From an uncultured bacterium (GTDB lineage: Bacteria; Bacillota; Clostridia; Lachnospirales; Lachnospiraceae): a DNA stretch of 50,100 nt. Where the stretch lies: NCBI GenBank assembly GCA_947175015.1, contig CAMWLE010000012.1, positions 1-50,100 of the forward strand. The letters are read 5' to 3'. Below the pieces are notes generated by a model. That model had not been told where the DNA came from, made no database searches, and was given only the letters and a program-made list of their open reading frames with translations. Below, piece after piece: positions 33,995 to 43,668 of the stretch (position 1 is its first letter; the number at the start of each line of letters is the position of its first letter). Made by a program: the position numbers and the translations under genes.

Positions 33995-34660
33995 ATGAAA
34001 CATATTTTGCTGATTGAAGATGATATCTATATTGGAAATGCAATTGAGGAAATGTTAAAAAGAGAGGGATACAGAGTGTCACGCGCCTATTCAGGTACGG
34101 AAGCTGTTCTTGTACTGCCGCAGGCAAAACCGGATCTTGTATTGCTTGATCTCATGCTGCCGGGGCTGTGCGGTGAAGAGGTGCTGAAGCAGATAAAGGG
34201 AATTCCGGTCATTATACTCAGTGCCAAGGCGGATATCGATCATAAGGTGGAATTGTTGCTGGGCGGTGCGGCAGATTATATCACGAAACCTTTTCATCAA
34301 AAGGAGCTTCTGGCAAGGATTTCCGTACAGCTTCGCAATGCGCCGGCCATCGGCACGTCCACAGTATTAACATTCCAGGACTTGGTTCTTGACATGGATA
34401 AGCATATTGTTGTTGTAAATGATTATGAGGTAAAACTTACTCGTACAGAATATGCCATATTAAAACTGTTAATGAAAAATCCGGACCAAGTCGTGACAAA
34501 ATCTTTGTTGCTGGATCGAATCTGTGAAGATACACCAGATTGTACAGAAAGTTCTCTAAAAACACATATCAGCCATTTGCGGGCGAAGCTGCGGGAAACG
34601 GGCAACAGGGAATATATAGAGTCGGTGTGGGGGATTGGGTTTAAAATGAAGGAAGAATAA
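33995..34660 (+). CDS. OmpR-family response regulator of a peptide-antibiotic-type module
   Basis: The 221-residue protein has a receiver (1-115: LLIEDD, LVLLDLMLPGLCGEE with phospho-Asp near 51, VIILSAK, DYITKPF) and an OmpR winged helix (about 125-221: VKLTRTEYAILKLLM, LLLDRICED, SLKTHISHLRAKLRE, YIESVWGIGFKM). ATG 33995 follows GGAAGGG. With the ATPase, permease and kinase downstream it forms the common Firmicutes arrangement for sensing and expelling peptide antibiotics. It is separated from the transporter by 344 bp, so separate promoters are likely. Confidence 0.85.
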   Translation: MKHILLIEDDIYIGNAIEEMLKREGYRVSRAYSGTEAVLVLPQAKPDLVLLDLMLPGLCGEEVLKQIKGIPVIILSAKADIDHKVELLLGGAADYITKPFHQKELLARISVQLRNAPAIGTSTVLTFQDLVLDMDKHIVVVNDYEVKLTRTEYAILKLLMKNPDQVVTKSLLLDRICEDTPDCTESSLKTHISHLRAKLRETGNREYIESVWGIGFKMKEE

Positions 34661-35004
34661 ATATCATATGGTGAATCTCAACCATATTTCAACGATTTTC
34701 TTTACCATTTTCTTAACCTTTCGGAGGTAGAATCATGAAGTACTGATAGTAATGGCCGCATATGTGGAAGAAGCGTGTTATTTTCCGGTAAAGCTGTGGA
34801 TAAAGTGCTTTGGTGTGCGAGGAGATTGTGGATAAGATTCTATGTCCTGCATGGAGAAGGCTTTTGTCCTGAAGAGGTATTATGGATGAGGCCTTGAACT
34901 TGTAATGACATTGGGTATGAAGCACTTGTCTCTGCAAGAACATTATGGATGAGGCTACATTGCGCCAGCCAGTACATTACAGAACGAAAACGGAGGTAAA
35001 ATGT
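34661..35004. other. Gap with a hairpin and decayed direct repeats
   Basis: A 7-bp hairpin (ATATGGT 34666-34672, ACCATAT 34681-34687) followed by a T-rich stretch may end the regulator transcript. From about 34790 to 34940, variants of TGTGGATAA and ATTATGGATGAGGC recur four times, a strongly diverged repeat. No gene is seen, although the ATPase frame is open back to 34945. Confidence 0.45.
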
Positions 35005-35919
35005 ATGGAATATGTGTTAAAGACAAATGCGTTGAGAAAGGAGTATGGAAAATACAAGGTTTTGAATGGACTTTCCATGAGTGTTCCCAAGGGAGCAATC
35101 TATGGTTTTATCGGTAAAAACGGTGCCGGTAAGACAACAGTAATCCGTTTGATCTGTGGTTTGCAGGAACCTACAGAGGGTGAATATGTTCTCTATGGGA
35201 TTGACAATCAGCAGAAGGAAATTGAGAAGAGCCGGAGGCGGATGGGAGCAGTGGTAGAGACACCATCCATTTACCTTGACATGACGGCTGGGGATAATCT
35301 AAAGGAACAGTACCGTATTCTTGGACTACCATCCTTTGACGGGATAGACGGGCTACTGAATCTGGTAGGACTTGGAGATACGGGCAAGAAGAAGGCGAGG
35401 AACTTCTCGTTGGGAATGCGTCAGCGCCTTGGCATTGCCATTGCATTGGCGGGAGACCCGGATTTCCTGGTATTAGATGAACCTATGAATGGACTTGATC
35501 CGCAAGGAATTGTGGAGATTCGCGAACTAATCTTGAAGCTCAATCATGAGCACAATATAACAGTATTGATTTCAAGTCATATTCTGGACGAACTTTCCAA
35601 GCTTGCCACGCATTTTGGATTTATTGACCAGGGCAGAATCGTAAAAGAGATCAGTGCGGCTGAACTGGAAGCGTCTTGCCGTAAATGTATCCGGGTGACG
35701 GTATCTGATATGGGGGCGCTTTGCAGGACATTGGATGGGAAAGGGCTTTCATATACGGTGATTTCAGATAGTCAGGCGGATATTTTCGGAAGTGTTACAG
35801 TCACGGAGCTGACGCTGGCTTTGCACCAGGAGAATTGTCAGATTAGTTCCATGCAGGAGCGGGATGAAAGTCTTGAAAATTATTATATTAATCTGGTAGG
35901 AGGTGAGAAGCATGAATAG
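35005..35919 (+). CDS. ABC transporter ATP-binding protein (BcrA-like)
   Basis: The 304-residue ATPase has Walker A GKNGAGKTT, Q-loop region VVETPSIYLDMTAGDN, signature FSLGMRQRLGIA, Walker B FLVLDEPMNGLDP and the switch His in ISSHILDE. The C-terminal 80 residues are the extra domain usual for BcrA/antibiotic-export ATPases. It powers the permease encoded next (8-bp overlap). ATG 35005 is chosen because GGAGGT lies just upstream; the frame from 34945 has no such site. Confidence 0.85.
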   Translation: MEYVLKTNALRKEYGKYKVLNGLSMSVPKGAIYGFIGKNGAGKTTVIRLICGLQEPTEGEYVLYGIDNQQKEIEKSRRRMGAVVETPSIYLDMTAGDNLKEQYRILGLPSFDGIDGLLNLVGLGDTGKKKARNFSLGMRQRLGIAIALAGDPDFLVLDEPMNGLDPQGIVEIRELILKLNHEHNITVLISSHILDELSKLATHFGFIDQGRIVKEISAAELEASCRKCIRVTVSDMGALCRTLDGKGLSYTVISDSQADIFGSVTVTELTLALHQENCQISSMQERDESLENYYINLVGGEKHE

Positions 35920-36739
35920 GTTATTGGCATCTAATTTTTCCCGTCTGAAGAAAAACAGGATTTTCTGGGCGGCGTGTGTGTGTATGTTTGCTTTTGGAGT
36001 GGCTCTTGTGGTGAATAAATATCTTGATCAGGTCATGTATCATTCAGTTGAAATATTAGACAATGTATTCTTTGTATATGCCATTGCGATTGGATTAGTC
36101 ATAGCTGTATTCGGGAGTCGGTTTCTTGGAACGGAATATCGTGACGGCACCATCAGGAATAAACTGATTGTAGGACATACAAGATCCCGGATTTATTTCG
36201 TGAATCTCATTACCAATATAGCGGCGGCTTTTGTTCTGTGCCTATGTTTTCTTGTGCCTGTATTGGTCATAGGTATTCCTTTGCTGGGGACATTGACTGT
36301 AAGGATGGACATCATATTGTGGATGTTGCTGGGGACCTTTCTTCTGGCAGTGGCTTTTTGTTCCATATTTACCATGTTCAGCATGGTGTGCAGCAACGAG
36401 TCTGCGGTTGTGGCGGCCAGTATGTTATTTTTGTTCGCTTTTTTCATTGTGGCTGTTGTGGTAAATGCAAAACTGGAGGCACCGGAATTTGTTCCATATT
36501 ATTCTCTGAGTGAATCAGGGGGGATGGAATCTCATATGGAGCCGAATCCCAAGTACCTGACAGAATCGGAGAGAGTATACTATCAGTTTATTTATGATTT
36601 TCTGCCCACAGGACAAGCGATTCAGTATGCCAGTATGTCTGCCATACATTTGTGGCAGATGCCATTGTATTCATTGTTGGTTTCTATTGGCACTACGGCT
36701 GCAGGAGTAACAATCTTCCGACATAAGGATATAAAATGA
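35912..36739 (+). CDS. ABC-2-type permease (BcrB-like)
   Basis: The 275-residue membrane protein has about six helices, with FGSRFLGTEYRDGTIRNKLI (a conserved feature of ABC-2 permeases of this type) before the second. It overlaps the ATPase gene by 8 bases (ATG inside its end) behind AGGAGGTGAG, so production is coupled. With the ATPase it should export or remove a peptide or other hydrophobic toxin. Confidence 0.8.
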   Translation: MNRLLASNFSRLKKNRIFWAACVCMFAFGVALVVNKYLDQVMYHSVEILDNVFFVYAIAIGLVIAVFGSRFLGTEYRDGTIRNKLIVGHTRSRIYFVNLITNIAAAFVLCLCFLVPVLVIGIPLLGTLTVRMDIILWMLLGTFLLAVAFCSIFTMFSMVCSNESAVVAASMLFLFAFFIVAVVVNAKLEAPEFVPYYSLSESGGMESHMEPNPKYLTESERVYYQFIYDFLPTGQAIQYASMSAIHLWQMPLYSLLVSIGTTAAGVTIFRHKDIK

Positions 36740-37087
36740 GATTTTCGCCTGTGCGGATGAAATGTGGACAATTCCCCCTTCCTGCAGCAATAGCGATAAG
36801 ATTTACACCAGTGCGGATGAGACCTTGAAAGCTGCATGTGACAAGGCAGAATCTGCTCTAATTGATACTTAAGAATCAGACAATTCCCAATGTATGCAGT
36901 TCAGGGAATCTCGCCGCACAGGTGGAATATAATTTCACGTGTATAGTGTTCGTGGGAGAGCATGGGGGAGAAAACAGCCTTTCATAGCCATGGTAGTATC
37001 TGCCATGGGAGGTGCAAAAGTATATAGTTATTTCACATACTTGTGATGCTTGGATAAATTGTATGACGGAAGTAAGAGGTGTTGATT
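36740..37087. other. Gap between permease and kinase with a diverged direct repeat
   Basis: AGATTT...CC(T/A)GTGCGGATGA occurs at about 36738 and again at about 36799. Nothing else is evident; any promoter for the kinase is unclear. Confidence 0.35.
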
Positions 37088-37969
37088 ATGTTGTGGCTTA
37101 TCATGTGCTGCTGCGCATTGGCAATCCTGTCAGTGGCGCTTCTGGTCAAAATATTCCTGATGCGGAAGTCAGCAGGGGAAATAGAGAAGGAATTTGCCGA
37201 TAAATTAAAAGAGGAAACCAACACTTTAATCTCTATTTCTTCCCGGGATAAAGCGATGATGAGCCTGGCAGACAATATGAATGGTTGTCTTCGGGAATTA
37301 CGGGTTATCAAGCATCGTTTTATGCTGGGAGATTTGGAGCTGAAAAATGCCATTACAAACATTTCTCACGACATTCGTACACCCTTGGCAGCCATCTGTG
37401 CATATCTGGACTTACTTGATACCTGTGAGAAAAATGATGTTGCAGCAGAATATATCAATATTATCAGAAACAGAGCGGAAATGCTTCGGCAGCTTACGGA
37501 GGAATTGTTCCGTTACTCTATGGCAATCGCACCAGTCTGTGAAACCGTTGTGGAAGACACGGTTGTAAATACTTTGCTGGAGGAAAGCATTGCAGGATTT
37601 TATGCTGTTTTACTGGAAAAGAAAATTACACCCAATGTTCGTATGACAGAGAATAAGATTGTGCGGAAGGTAAACAGGGAATCATTGAGCCGGATATTTT
37701 CCAATCTAATTAGTAATGCTGTGAAATATAGTGATGGCGACTTGGATATTGTGTTGACGGATCAGGGTGAAATGATATTTGCCAATACGGCATCGAAATT
37801 AAATGAGGTACAGGTGGGAAGGCTGTTTGATCGCTTTTATACGGTGGAGACTTCCGGGAAATCTACCGGGTTGGGTTTAGCTATCGCCAGGACTTTGGTG
37901 GAACAGATGAACGGAAGTATAACTGCCAAGTACGAAAAGGGGCGGCTTATTATTTGGGTGGTGATTTGA
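37088..37969 (+). CDS. Short sensor histidine kinase of the ABC module
   Basis: The 293-residue kinase has one N-terminal hydrophobic segment (about 1-25) and no extracytoplasmic sensor. The HisKA motif is NISHDIRTPLAAICAYLDLL (His near 96). The ATP-binding domain shows IFSNLISNAVKYSDGD, LFDRFY and STGLGLAIAR. Kinases of this build generally sense through a partner transporter, which fits the neighbours. It should phosphorylate the regulator encoded at 33995. ATG 37088 follows AGAGGTG. Confidence 0.8.
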   Translation: MLWLIMCCCALAILSVALLVKIFLMRKSAGEIEKEFADKLKEETNTLISISSRDKAMMSLADNMNGCLRELRVIKHRFMLGDLELKNAITNISHDIRTPLAAICAYLDLLDTCEKNDVAAEYINIIRNRAEMLRQLTEELFRYSMAIAPVCETVVEDTVVNTLLEESIAGFYAVLLEKKITPNVRMTENKIVRKVNRESLSRIFSNLISNAVKYSDGDLDIVLTDQGEMIFANTASKLNEVQVGRLFDRFYTVETSGKSTGLGLAIARTLVEQMNGSITAKYEKGRLIIWVVI

Positions 37970-38221
37970 TAGTAACAGTTCAGCCATGCGAAAATGATTG
38001 TACAATCGCTTCCATAGGGCGAACGCCTGACATGAAATAAGTTGCCCGCAATATTATCTTGTTGTTTAACCGGTTTTATCCTCGCATCTTGTGTTGTAAA
38101 CTGTCATTTTATTTTCCAGCATTCGCTGTTTCGCTTAATAGTCTAAATACATATCTGTTCCTTAAAACCAGCAATATCTATAGGTGTTTTTGCAGGTGCC
38201 TGGCGGCTTAATACACCTATT

Positions 38222-38359
38222 TCAATTTCTGGCATATTGAGCCGATTCCCGCATTTTGGCGTATGATGCCGAATGTCGATCAAAACGTTCTGCCAGACGG
38301 CGGGCTTCTTCCTGTGTAAGTGCCTTATAGAGAGAAGCTGAGGAGTGGCTCTGGTTCAT
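38222..38359 (-). CDS. 45-residue ORF, uncertain
   Basis: The frame encodes NQSHSSASLYKALTQEEARR and then LAERFDRHSASYAKMRESAQ, a helical, protein-like composition. No good ribosome site precedes ATG 38359, and the plus-strand promoter at 38414 points the other way. It may be a gene remnant. Confidence 0.25.
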   Translation of the reverse strand: MNQSHSSASLYKALTQEEARRLAERFDRHSASYAKMRESAQYARN

Positions 38360-38413
38360 AATGCAAACTTGATTCAACATAAATGGAAACAAAAAAATTT
38401 CCTTATATGTCGA

Positions 38414-38442
38414 TTGAGACAGGCTGAAAATAACTATATAAT
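38414..38442 (+). promoter_or_regulatory. Sigma-70-type promoter of the ABC exporter cluster
   Basis: TTGAGA (38414-38419) and a perfect TATAAT (38437-38442) are spaced by exactly 17 bases and point towards the exporter genes through the remnant at 38494-38717. Confidence 0.65.
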
Positions 38443-38493
38443 AGGTTTGATAATTATTAGCAGCGGTTAGCTGTATACGAAGCAAGACAAAGG

Positions 38494-38717
38494 ATGGATT
38501 TAGTTGATATAGAGCGAAGAAGAAATCCTTTATCGTAAAGTGCGGGTTGTAATGAAGGCGGAAGAACAGTTTGTGAAGGCAAAGGAGATATAACAGGTCG
38601 TCAATCGCTAAACCAGGAGCTTTGATATTGCGTTTGATGATGACATAGTTCCGTATAAGTAAATGAGTGCTGTTGATTTCTGCGATGCAATCAATAAGAT
38701 TTGGAAAGAAAAGTAAA
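38494..38717 (+). pseudogene. Decayed small gene in front of the ABC exporters
   Basis: From ATG 38494 (MDLVDIERRR) the protein-like text continues only after a frameshift (LYRKVRVVMKAEEQFVKAKE). It then passes three in-frame stops (FDIAFDDDIVPYK, then MSAVDFCDAINKIWKEK) and ends at 38717. It lies between a good promoter and the exporter operon, so it was probably the operon's first gene. I do not recognise the family. Confidence 0.4.
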
Positions 38718-38743
38718 GGATTATTTTGTTTTGGAGGATTATT

Positions 38744-40348
38744 ATGAAGCAGATGGAATCATTTCGGGTAAGCGGAGGGAAGGGGGTTGCGCTCTGCTGT
38801 ATAGCGACGGCAGGAAAAGCGGTGGATGTTATCATCCGTTATTACTCAGGAAGGCTGGTTGATAATGGAATAGGCAGGGATACATTTATGGCAGCTCTGG
38901 CAGGGATAATAGCGATCTGCGGGATAAACCTGTTGCTACAGTACCTTGGCCCGTATGCCGGTGATAAGCATGAAGCTTCTTATACCGGGAGTTTATTTTC
39001 CAAACTGGAAAATAAAATTCTTTCTTCAGAACAAGAACAGATTGACAAGAGAAGTATCGGAGAATTCAGTACATGCATTTCTTCCGATGTTTATGGCATT
39101 TTACGAAATGCTAAGAGAATGCTGCAGGTTTTCTTCCCTGATATCATTTCGTTTACCATGTGTGTAGTCCTGATTGCAAATATGAAGCTGACACTTGGAG
39201 TGGCTGCCCTTGCTTCCGCGTTGGTATCTGTTTTCTGCATGACAAAGTTAAGCAAGGGCATGATAAAGAGCTTGGGTGACTATCAGGATAAATTAAAAAG
39301 CATAAATGGATTAACGTCAGACGGCCTGTTTAATCTTGAAATGGTCAAGGTGAATATGATGGAAAAAGATCTTGCTGAACAGTATGGGGAGGAACTGGAA
39401 CAGCTCCATAAGCTTAAGAAGAAAGCGAATCTAAGGCAGGCATGTATTTCGGTGCCCACAATGATACTTTCGTTTGCAACATTGATAACAATCGCATTCT
39501 GCGGCGGATATTTTGTTCTTGTGGGTCAGATGAGTGTGGGCCAGCTTTTGGCGGCAGTGACGTTATCAGACTATATTGTGTCGCCTATCATGAGACTGGA
39601 AAATACCCTTGTCCAGTATAGGAGAGCGGCGGTGAACCTGAAGAATTATTCCCTTTTTGAAGAAATGGAACAGGAAAAGGAAACAATTCCAGGGGTAAAG
39701 GCTGCCACGGAATGCGTTATAAGCAATCTTCATTTTCATTATCCTGACGGCAGGGAAGTATTTGACGGACTGGATTTAGGTTTTGAAAAAGGGAAAATCA
39801 ATTATAGCATCGGGGAAAACGGTTCCGGGAAATCCACATTAATGAAATTAATTGGAGGTATCTATGGAATTGACGGCGGGGAAATAAGTCTTCCCGTAAA
39901 AAGCAATGACAGAAACAGCATGAGGGAATCAATCTCAATTATGCCGCAGGAATCCCTTGTTTTTGCGGATTCCATCAAAGCGAACCTGTTGGCTGGGACA
40001 TCCTTCTCTGAGGAAAAAATGTATGAAATGTGTGTGTGGTTGGGCTTACATGACGAAATCCAGAGTATGGAAAATGGCTACGACACAATACTAAAGGAAA
40101 AGGGAGCCCCTTTATCCGGAGGCCAGAAAAAAAGGATTGCTTTTATACGCAGCATACTTCGTGATGCCAGGGTTTATGTGTTTGATGAACCCACGGTAAA
40201 TGTTGACAGGGAGAATTCCATCCGCATGATGGAATCCATAAGTGAGCTGGCAGAACGGCGTTATGTGATTATGATCACCCATGACAGGGAGATGATGGAC
40301 AGGTATCCGGGAGTTGTACATGATATGACACCCCAAGAGGGTGTTTAG
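38744..40348 (+). CDS. ABC exporter half-transporter (membrane plus ATPase domains)
   Basis: The 534-residue protein has a membrane domain (residues 1-310, about six helices) and an ATPase (about 330-534). The ATPase has Walker A GENGSGKST near 357, Q-loop IMPQESLVF, signature LSGGQKKR near 456, Walker B VYVFDEPT and switch His ITHDRE. It fits a type IV (exporter-fold) half transporter. There is no C39 peptidase domain. It lies 33 bp before a second half transporter, suggesting a heterodimer. ATG 38744 follows TGGAGG. The substrate is unknown; a peptide is a reasonable guess from the neighbourhood. Confidence 0.8.
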   Translation: MKQMESFRVSGGKGVALCCIATAGKAVDVIIRYYSGRLVDNGIGRDTFMAALAGIIAICGINLLLQYLGPYAGDKHEASYTGSLFSKLENKILSSEQEQIDKRSIGEFSTCISSDVYGILRNAKRMLQVFFPDIISFTMCVVLIANMKLTLGVAALASALVSVFCMTKLSKGMIKSLGDYQDKLKSINGLTSDGLFNLEMVKVNMMEKDLAEQYGEELEQLHKLKKKANLRQACISVPTMILSFATLITIAFCGGYFVLVGQMSVGQLLAAVTLSDYIVSPIMRLENTLVQYRRAAVNLKNYSLFEEMEQEKETIPGVKAATECVISNLHFHYPDGREVFDGLDLGFEKGKINYSIGENGSGKSTLMKLIGGIYGIDGGEISLPVKSNDRNSMRESISIMPQESLVFADSIKANLLAGTSFSEEKMYEMCVWLGLHDEIQSMENGYDTILKEKGAPLSGGQKKRIAFIRSILRDARVYVFDEPTVNVDRENSIRMMESISELAERRYVIMITHDREMMDRYPGVVHDMTPQEGV

Positions 40349-40381
40349 ACATTTTCTTATGAGCAGGCAGGAGGTATCAGA

Positions 40382-42034
40382 ATGAAAAATGATTTGAAAA
40401 GTCTGAAAAGTTTTTTTTGCCTTTTCAAAACGCAGTGGATTCCATATGCTATTGCAACCCTGGTGGTAGCCAGTCGTAATTTTATCATTACATATATCAA
40501 TGCGATGATCAGTAGCAAGGCAATCGCAATTGTCTCTTCCAAAACTTCTCTTGCCGGTCCGATTCTGACGATTGTGGTATGGGTTGTCTGCTTTGCGGTA
40601 GCTGATACTGCCGGGGTTTACTTCCAGACTACTGTCATCCATAAAATATCAGTGATTCTTCGGAAAAAAATGTTTTCCCATGCGCTGAACATATCTCTTT
40701 CGGATATCGATCAGTTTGGAAGGCGGGAAGAATTGGTTGCAAGGATGAATTTTGATATTGATAATGCCATAGGGTTGTTATCATACGGATTATTATCGCC
40801 AATCATGTATTGCATTTCGGGTATTGGTGCAACTGCGATTGTGTTTCGGGCGGACTGGGGAATCTGTGCTGCAATTTATGTATTAGGTTTGTCTGCTTTT
40901 TTGGCTCAGATATTTTTCTCAAAACTTGTCCGTAAGCATATGGCTGGGATACAGGAAGAGAAGTCTGCCATATTATCCGTTTCCATGCAGACATTCCTGA
41001 ACTCTGCGGCAATAAAGATGGCTGACATGGCCGATTATGCGGCTGGAATTCATCAATTAAGAGTTAAGCGTTATACAAAAGCATTTTCCAGAAAAGGTAT
41101 GGTGGACGGAGCTTATGGAGTGATACAGGGGGTGTTACGGCTGTTCTGCTTTTTTGGTGTGTTCTGTTACGGCCTGTTTGGGGCAGGGATGGAACTTGAG
41201 GACGTTGTCTTTATAAGCCAGCTCACGCCGCTGATGGCTACAATGTTTTTGTCATTATCCGACTGTACGGCAAATGTGCAGAGGTCAATGGTGGGAATTG
41301 ACCGAATCCTGGCTCTGTTCAGGCTTCAGGCAGAAGAAGATGTAGGGGATGAATTCACTGTCCGGCAGAAGGGCAAAGGCATAGAAACGGAAGGACTGGT
41401 CTGCAGATATCATGATAATGAAGTAAAAATATCAAATATGAATGGAGCAAGTACTGGCGCTTTCGCTGAGGACGGAAATATCATCGCATTGGAAGGGCCC
41501 AGCGGATGTGGGAAAACCACGTTGTTAAGGCTGTTACTGAAGCTGTATCCGTATTCAGAAGGCAATCTGAGGCTTTTCGGACAGGAGATTGACAGATGTA
41601 GCCAGAGTTCCGTCAGGAAAAACATTGCATATGTTCCCCAGGAGAATGTTATTTTCCCGGGGACTGTACGGGAAAATATACTTTTGGGCAATCATCGGGA
41701 TGCGGTTACAGACGAAGAAATATTAAGCGTGCTGAAGCAGATGGGAGCGGATGAATGGGTAGAAAAAATAGGGCTTGATTCTGCATTGAAAGAAGACGGG
41801 CTTAACCTGTCAGGCGGCCAGCGTCAGATGATTGCAATCGCCAGAGCGATATTGTATAAAAAACCAGTTATAATATTAGATGAATCATTGGCAGCAGTTG
41901 ATGATGGACATATCAGAAGGATTATGTCCCTGTTGTCTGAAATGCAGAAAGAGATATATGTAATTATAGTAACCCACGATAACCGGGTCATGCAAAGATG
42001 CAGTGCGGTAGTGAATGTACGGACAGAACGATAG
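40382..42034 (+). CDS. ABC exporter half-transporter, second subunit
   Basis: The 550-residue protein has a membrane domain (about 1-310) and an ATPase (about 335-550) with Walker A GPSGCGKTT, YVPQENVIFPGTV, signature LSGGQRQM, VIILDESLAAVD and VTHDNRV. Both this and the previous subunit keep complete ATPase motifs. ATG 40382 follows AGGAGGT. It is followed at once by the stump of a third transporter, so the original cluster was larger. Confidence 0.8.
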   Translation: MKNDLKSLKSFFCLFKTQWIPYAIATLVVASRNFIITYINAMISSKAIAIVSSKTSLAGPILTIVVWVVCFAVADTAGVYFQTTVIHKISVILRKKMFSHALNISLSDIDQFGRREELVARMNFDIDNAIGLLSYGLLSPIMYCISGIGATAIVFRADWGICAAIYVLGLSAFLAQIFFSKLVRKHMAGIQEEKSAILSVSMQTFLNSAAIKMADMADYAAGIHQLRVKRYTKAFSRKGMVDGAYGVIQGVLRLFCFFGVFCYGLFGAGMELEDVVFISQLTPLMATMFLSLSDCTANVQRSMVGIDRILALFRLQAEEDVGDEFTVRQKGKGIETEGLVCRYHDNEVKISNMNGASTGAFAEDGNIIALEGPSGCGKTTLLRLLLKLYPYSEGNLRLFGQEIDRCSQSSVRKNIAYVPQENVIFPGTVRENILLGNHRDAVTDEEILSVLKQMGADEWVEKIGLDSALKEDGLNLSGGQRQMIAIARAILYKKPVIILDESLAAVDDGHIRRIMSLLSEMQKEIYVIIVTHDNRVMQRCSAVVNVRTER

Positions 42035-42107
42035 TGCATGACCTGCCCGATGATATATCTTATGCAATTGTAAAAGAAACATCATTGTCTATGCTGGCAT
42101 ATAACGA

Positions 42108-42476
42108 TTGCTTCCACAGAAGAATAGGGGATTATCAAAGGAAAAGGTATCTATTGTAGGGGAAAATGGGGCAGGAAAGACAACACTTATCAAGTGGCTT
42201 CTGCGGCTCTATGACCCCACGGAAGGAGCAATTTACCTTAACGGAGTGGATATAAGGGACATTGATTATGAGGATTATTGTGGGATTTTTTCCACTGTCT
42301 TTCAGGATTTTAACCTGTTCTCATTGACCCTGCGGGAAAATCTGACACTGGGAAATGAAGAAATAACGGATGATGAGATCAGGGCAGCGAAGAAGATTGG
42401 ATTCCTGCATTTCATTGATTCTGCTCCAAAACAGCTTGACACGCTGTTGTTCAGTGATTACAAAAAGGAAGAATAA
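42108..42476 (+). pseudogene. ATPase fragment of a third ABC transporter
   Basis: Only the first half of an ATPase domain remains: Walker A GENGAGKTTLIKWLLRLYDP, Q-loop VFQDFNLFSLTLRENLTLGN and the helical region up to QLDTLLFSDYKKEE. The frame then stops at 42476, just before the signature LSGGQ and Walker B should appear, and no membrane domain precedes it. It cannot be functional. TTG 42108 is only the first available start; the 73 bp behind the previous gene contain no usable front end. Confidence 0.75.
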
Positions 42477-42546
42477 TGTATTCTTTTATATCATCATAGT
42501 GTCCCAATCCAGGCAACACTCAAAGGGTGGATTGGAGAATCATAAC

Positions 42547-42581
42547 AAACAGGAGTTCCGGCTTGCCGGAACTCCTGTTTT
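42547..42581 (+). terminator. Strong terminator of the ABC exporter cluster
   Basis: A perfect 15-bp stem (42547-42561 with 42566-42580, containing CAGGAGTTCCGG) is closed by CTTG and ends in TTTT. Confidence 0.85.
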
Positions 42582-43104
42582 AAGGGATAACATGAAAGAG
42601 AAAGGTATATAGGAAACTGCCGAAGCAGTGTTGTTGTTTGTCGAAGCTGACAGAACCCTAACCCCAATTTGTTAAAACCCCACAGCTCCTTTGTTTATGT
42701 ATCTATCATAACTTAAAATTGTGTCTAAAGTTTGACTTTGAACTTAAGGAATTATAAAATGTATTAAAAAAATTTCCTCTTATATTTTTTGAAAAAAATG
42801 TTTGTCTATTAAAAATATTTTTTGTAAATCTTGTAAGAAAATATTGAAAATGCTGTCTTATATGATATAAGCATTCATGTACTGAAGAGACAGAATGTAT
42901 TTCATGGGACAAAAAGCCGGAACATGAAAATAGCTGTCCCAAAGCAACATCTGGAAGTAGCTTCTGGCATCGCATGCAACTTGGCTGGGAGGGTCATGGA
43001 GCAGAGGTTATTCGGCAAGCATGGATGCCGGGGTTTTATTGAATTTGACGGTTGGCCAAACGGAACGCATTGTTCCAAGCAGCAATTGTATAGGAGAGAA
43101 AGCC
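42582..43104. other. A+T-rich leader region of the sigma-factor operon
   Basis: The stretch is very A+T-rich at 42700-42870, where long A and T runs may act as an upstream promoter element. It holds the promoter at 42844-42871 and then a roughly 230-base leader. No gene is evident. Confidence 0.45.
42844..42871 (+). promoter_or_regulatory. Putative promoter of the sigma-factor operon
   Basis: TTGAAA (42844-42849) and TATAAG (42866-42871) are 16 bases apart. The -10 region is inside a short palindrome (CTTATATGATATAAG) that could also be a protein-binding site. Confidence 0.45.
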
Positions 43105-43668
43105 ATGACAGATGAGCAGATTATAGGCATGTATTATGATCGGAGAGAAGAGGCCATCAAGGAGACGGAGACACGATATGGGAAGTATTGCCTTCGGGTG
43201 GCGGATGCTATCCTGAAGAACAGGGAAGATGCGGAGGAATGTGTCAATGATACATGGCTGCGTGCCTGGAATGCCATACCGCCTGCATACCCGAAGTGTT
43301 TGCGTATGTTTTTGGCCAGGATTACCCGAAATCTTTCTTTCAATCGCTATCAGTTGAAGCATACGGCGAAACGTGGCGGCGGGGAGATAGAGGCAGTGCT
43401 TGAGGAACTGGAGGAATGTGTGGCGGACAGCGCCGATATAGAGGGGCAGATTATGGCTAAGGAGCTTGGGCAAAGTATTACTCATTTTGTGTACGGGTTG
43501 TCGGAACGGGAGGGAAATGTATTTGTGCGGAGATATTTCTTCATGGAGGGTGTCGCGGAGATTGCGAAGAAGTATGGATTGAAAGAGAATCATGTGTCGG
43601 TTATCCTGAGCCGCACCCGCAAGGCTTTGAAGGAACATTTGAAGAAGGAGGGGTATGTCTGTGAATAG
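43105..43668 (+). CDS. ECF-type sigma-70 factor
   Basis: The 187-residue protein has sigma region 2 (about 20-85: RYGKYCLRVADAILKNREDA, CVNDTWLRAWNAIPP, FLARITRNLSFNRYQ) and region 4 (about 125-180: LSEREGNVFVRRYFF, VAEIAKKYGLKENHVSVILS, RTRKALKEHLKKEG). It should direct RNA polymerase to a small set of promoters. ATG 43105 follows GGAGAG; the frame from 43021 has no such site. It overlaps the next gene, which fits a sigma/anti-sigma pair. Confidence 0.85.
   Translation: MTDEQIIGMYYDRREEAIKETETRYGKYCLRVADAILKNREDAEECVNDTWLRAWNAIPPAYPKCLRMFLARITRNLSFNRYQLKHTAKRGGGEIEAVLEELEECVADSADIEGQIMAKELGQSITHFVYGLSEREGNVFVRRYFFMEGVAEIAKKYGLKENHVSVILSRTRKALKEHLKKEGYVCE

Noticed and set aside
38180-38220. 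Inverted repeat ATAGGTGT / ACACCTAT as a terminator
   Set aside because: The loop is long and no T-run follows on either strand; too weak to list.
42706-42975. 89-codon minus-strand ORF in the A+T-rich leader
   Set aside because: Low-complexity A/T sequence with no ribosome site, overlapping the sigma-operon promoter.
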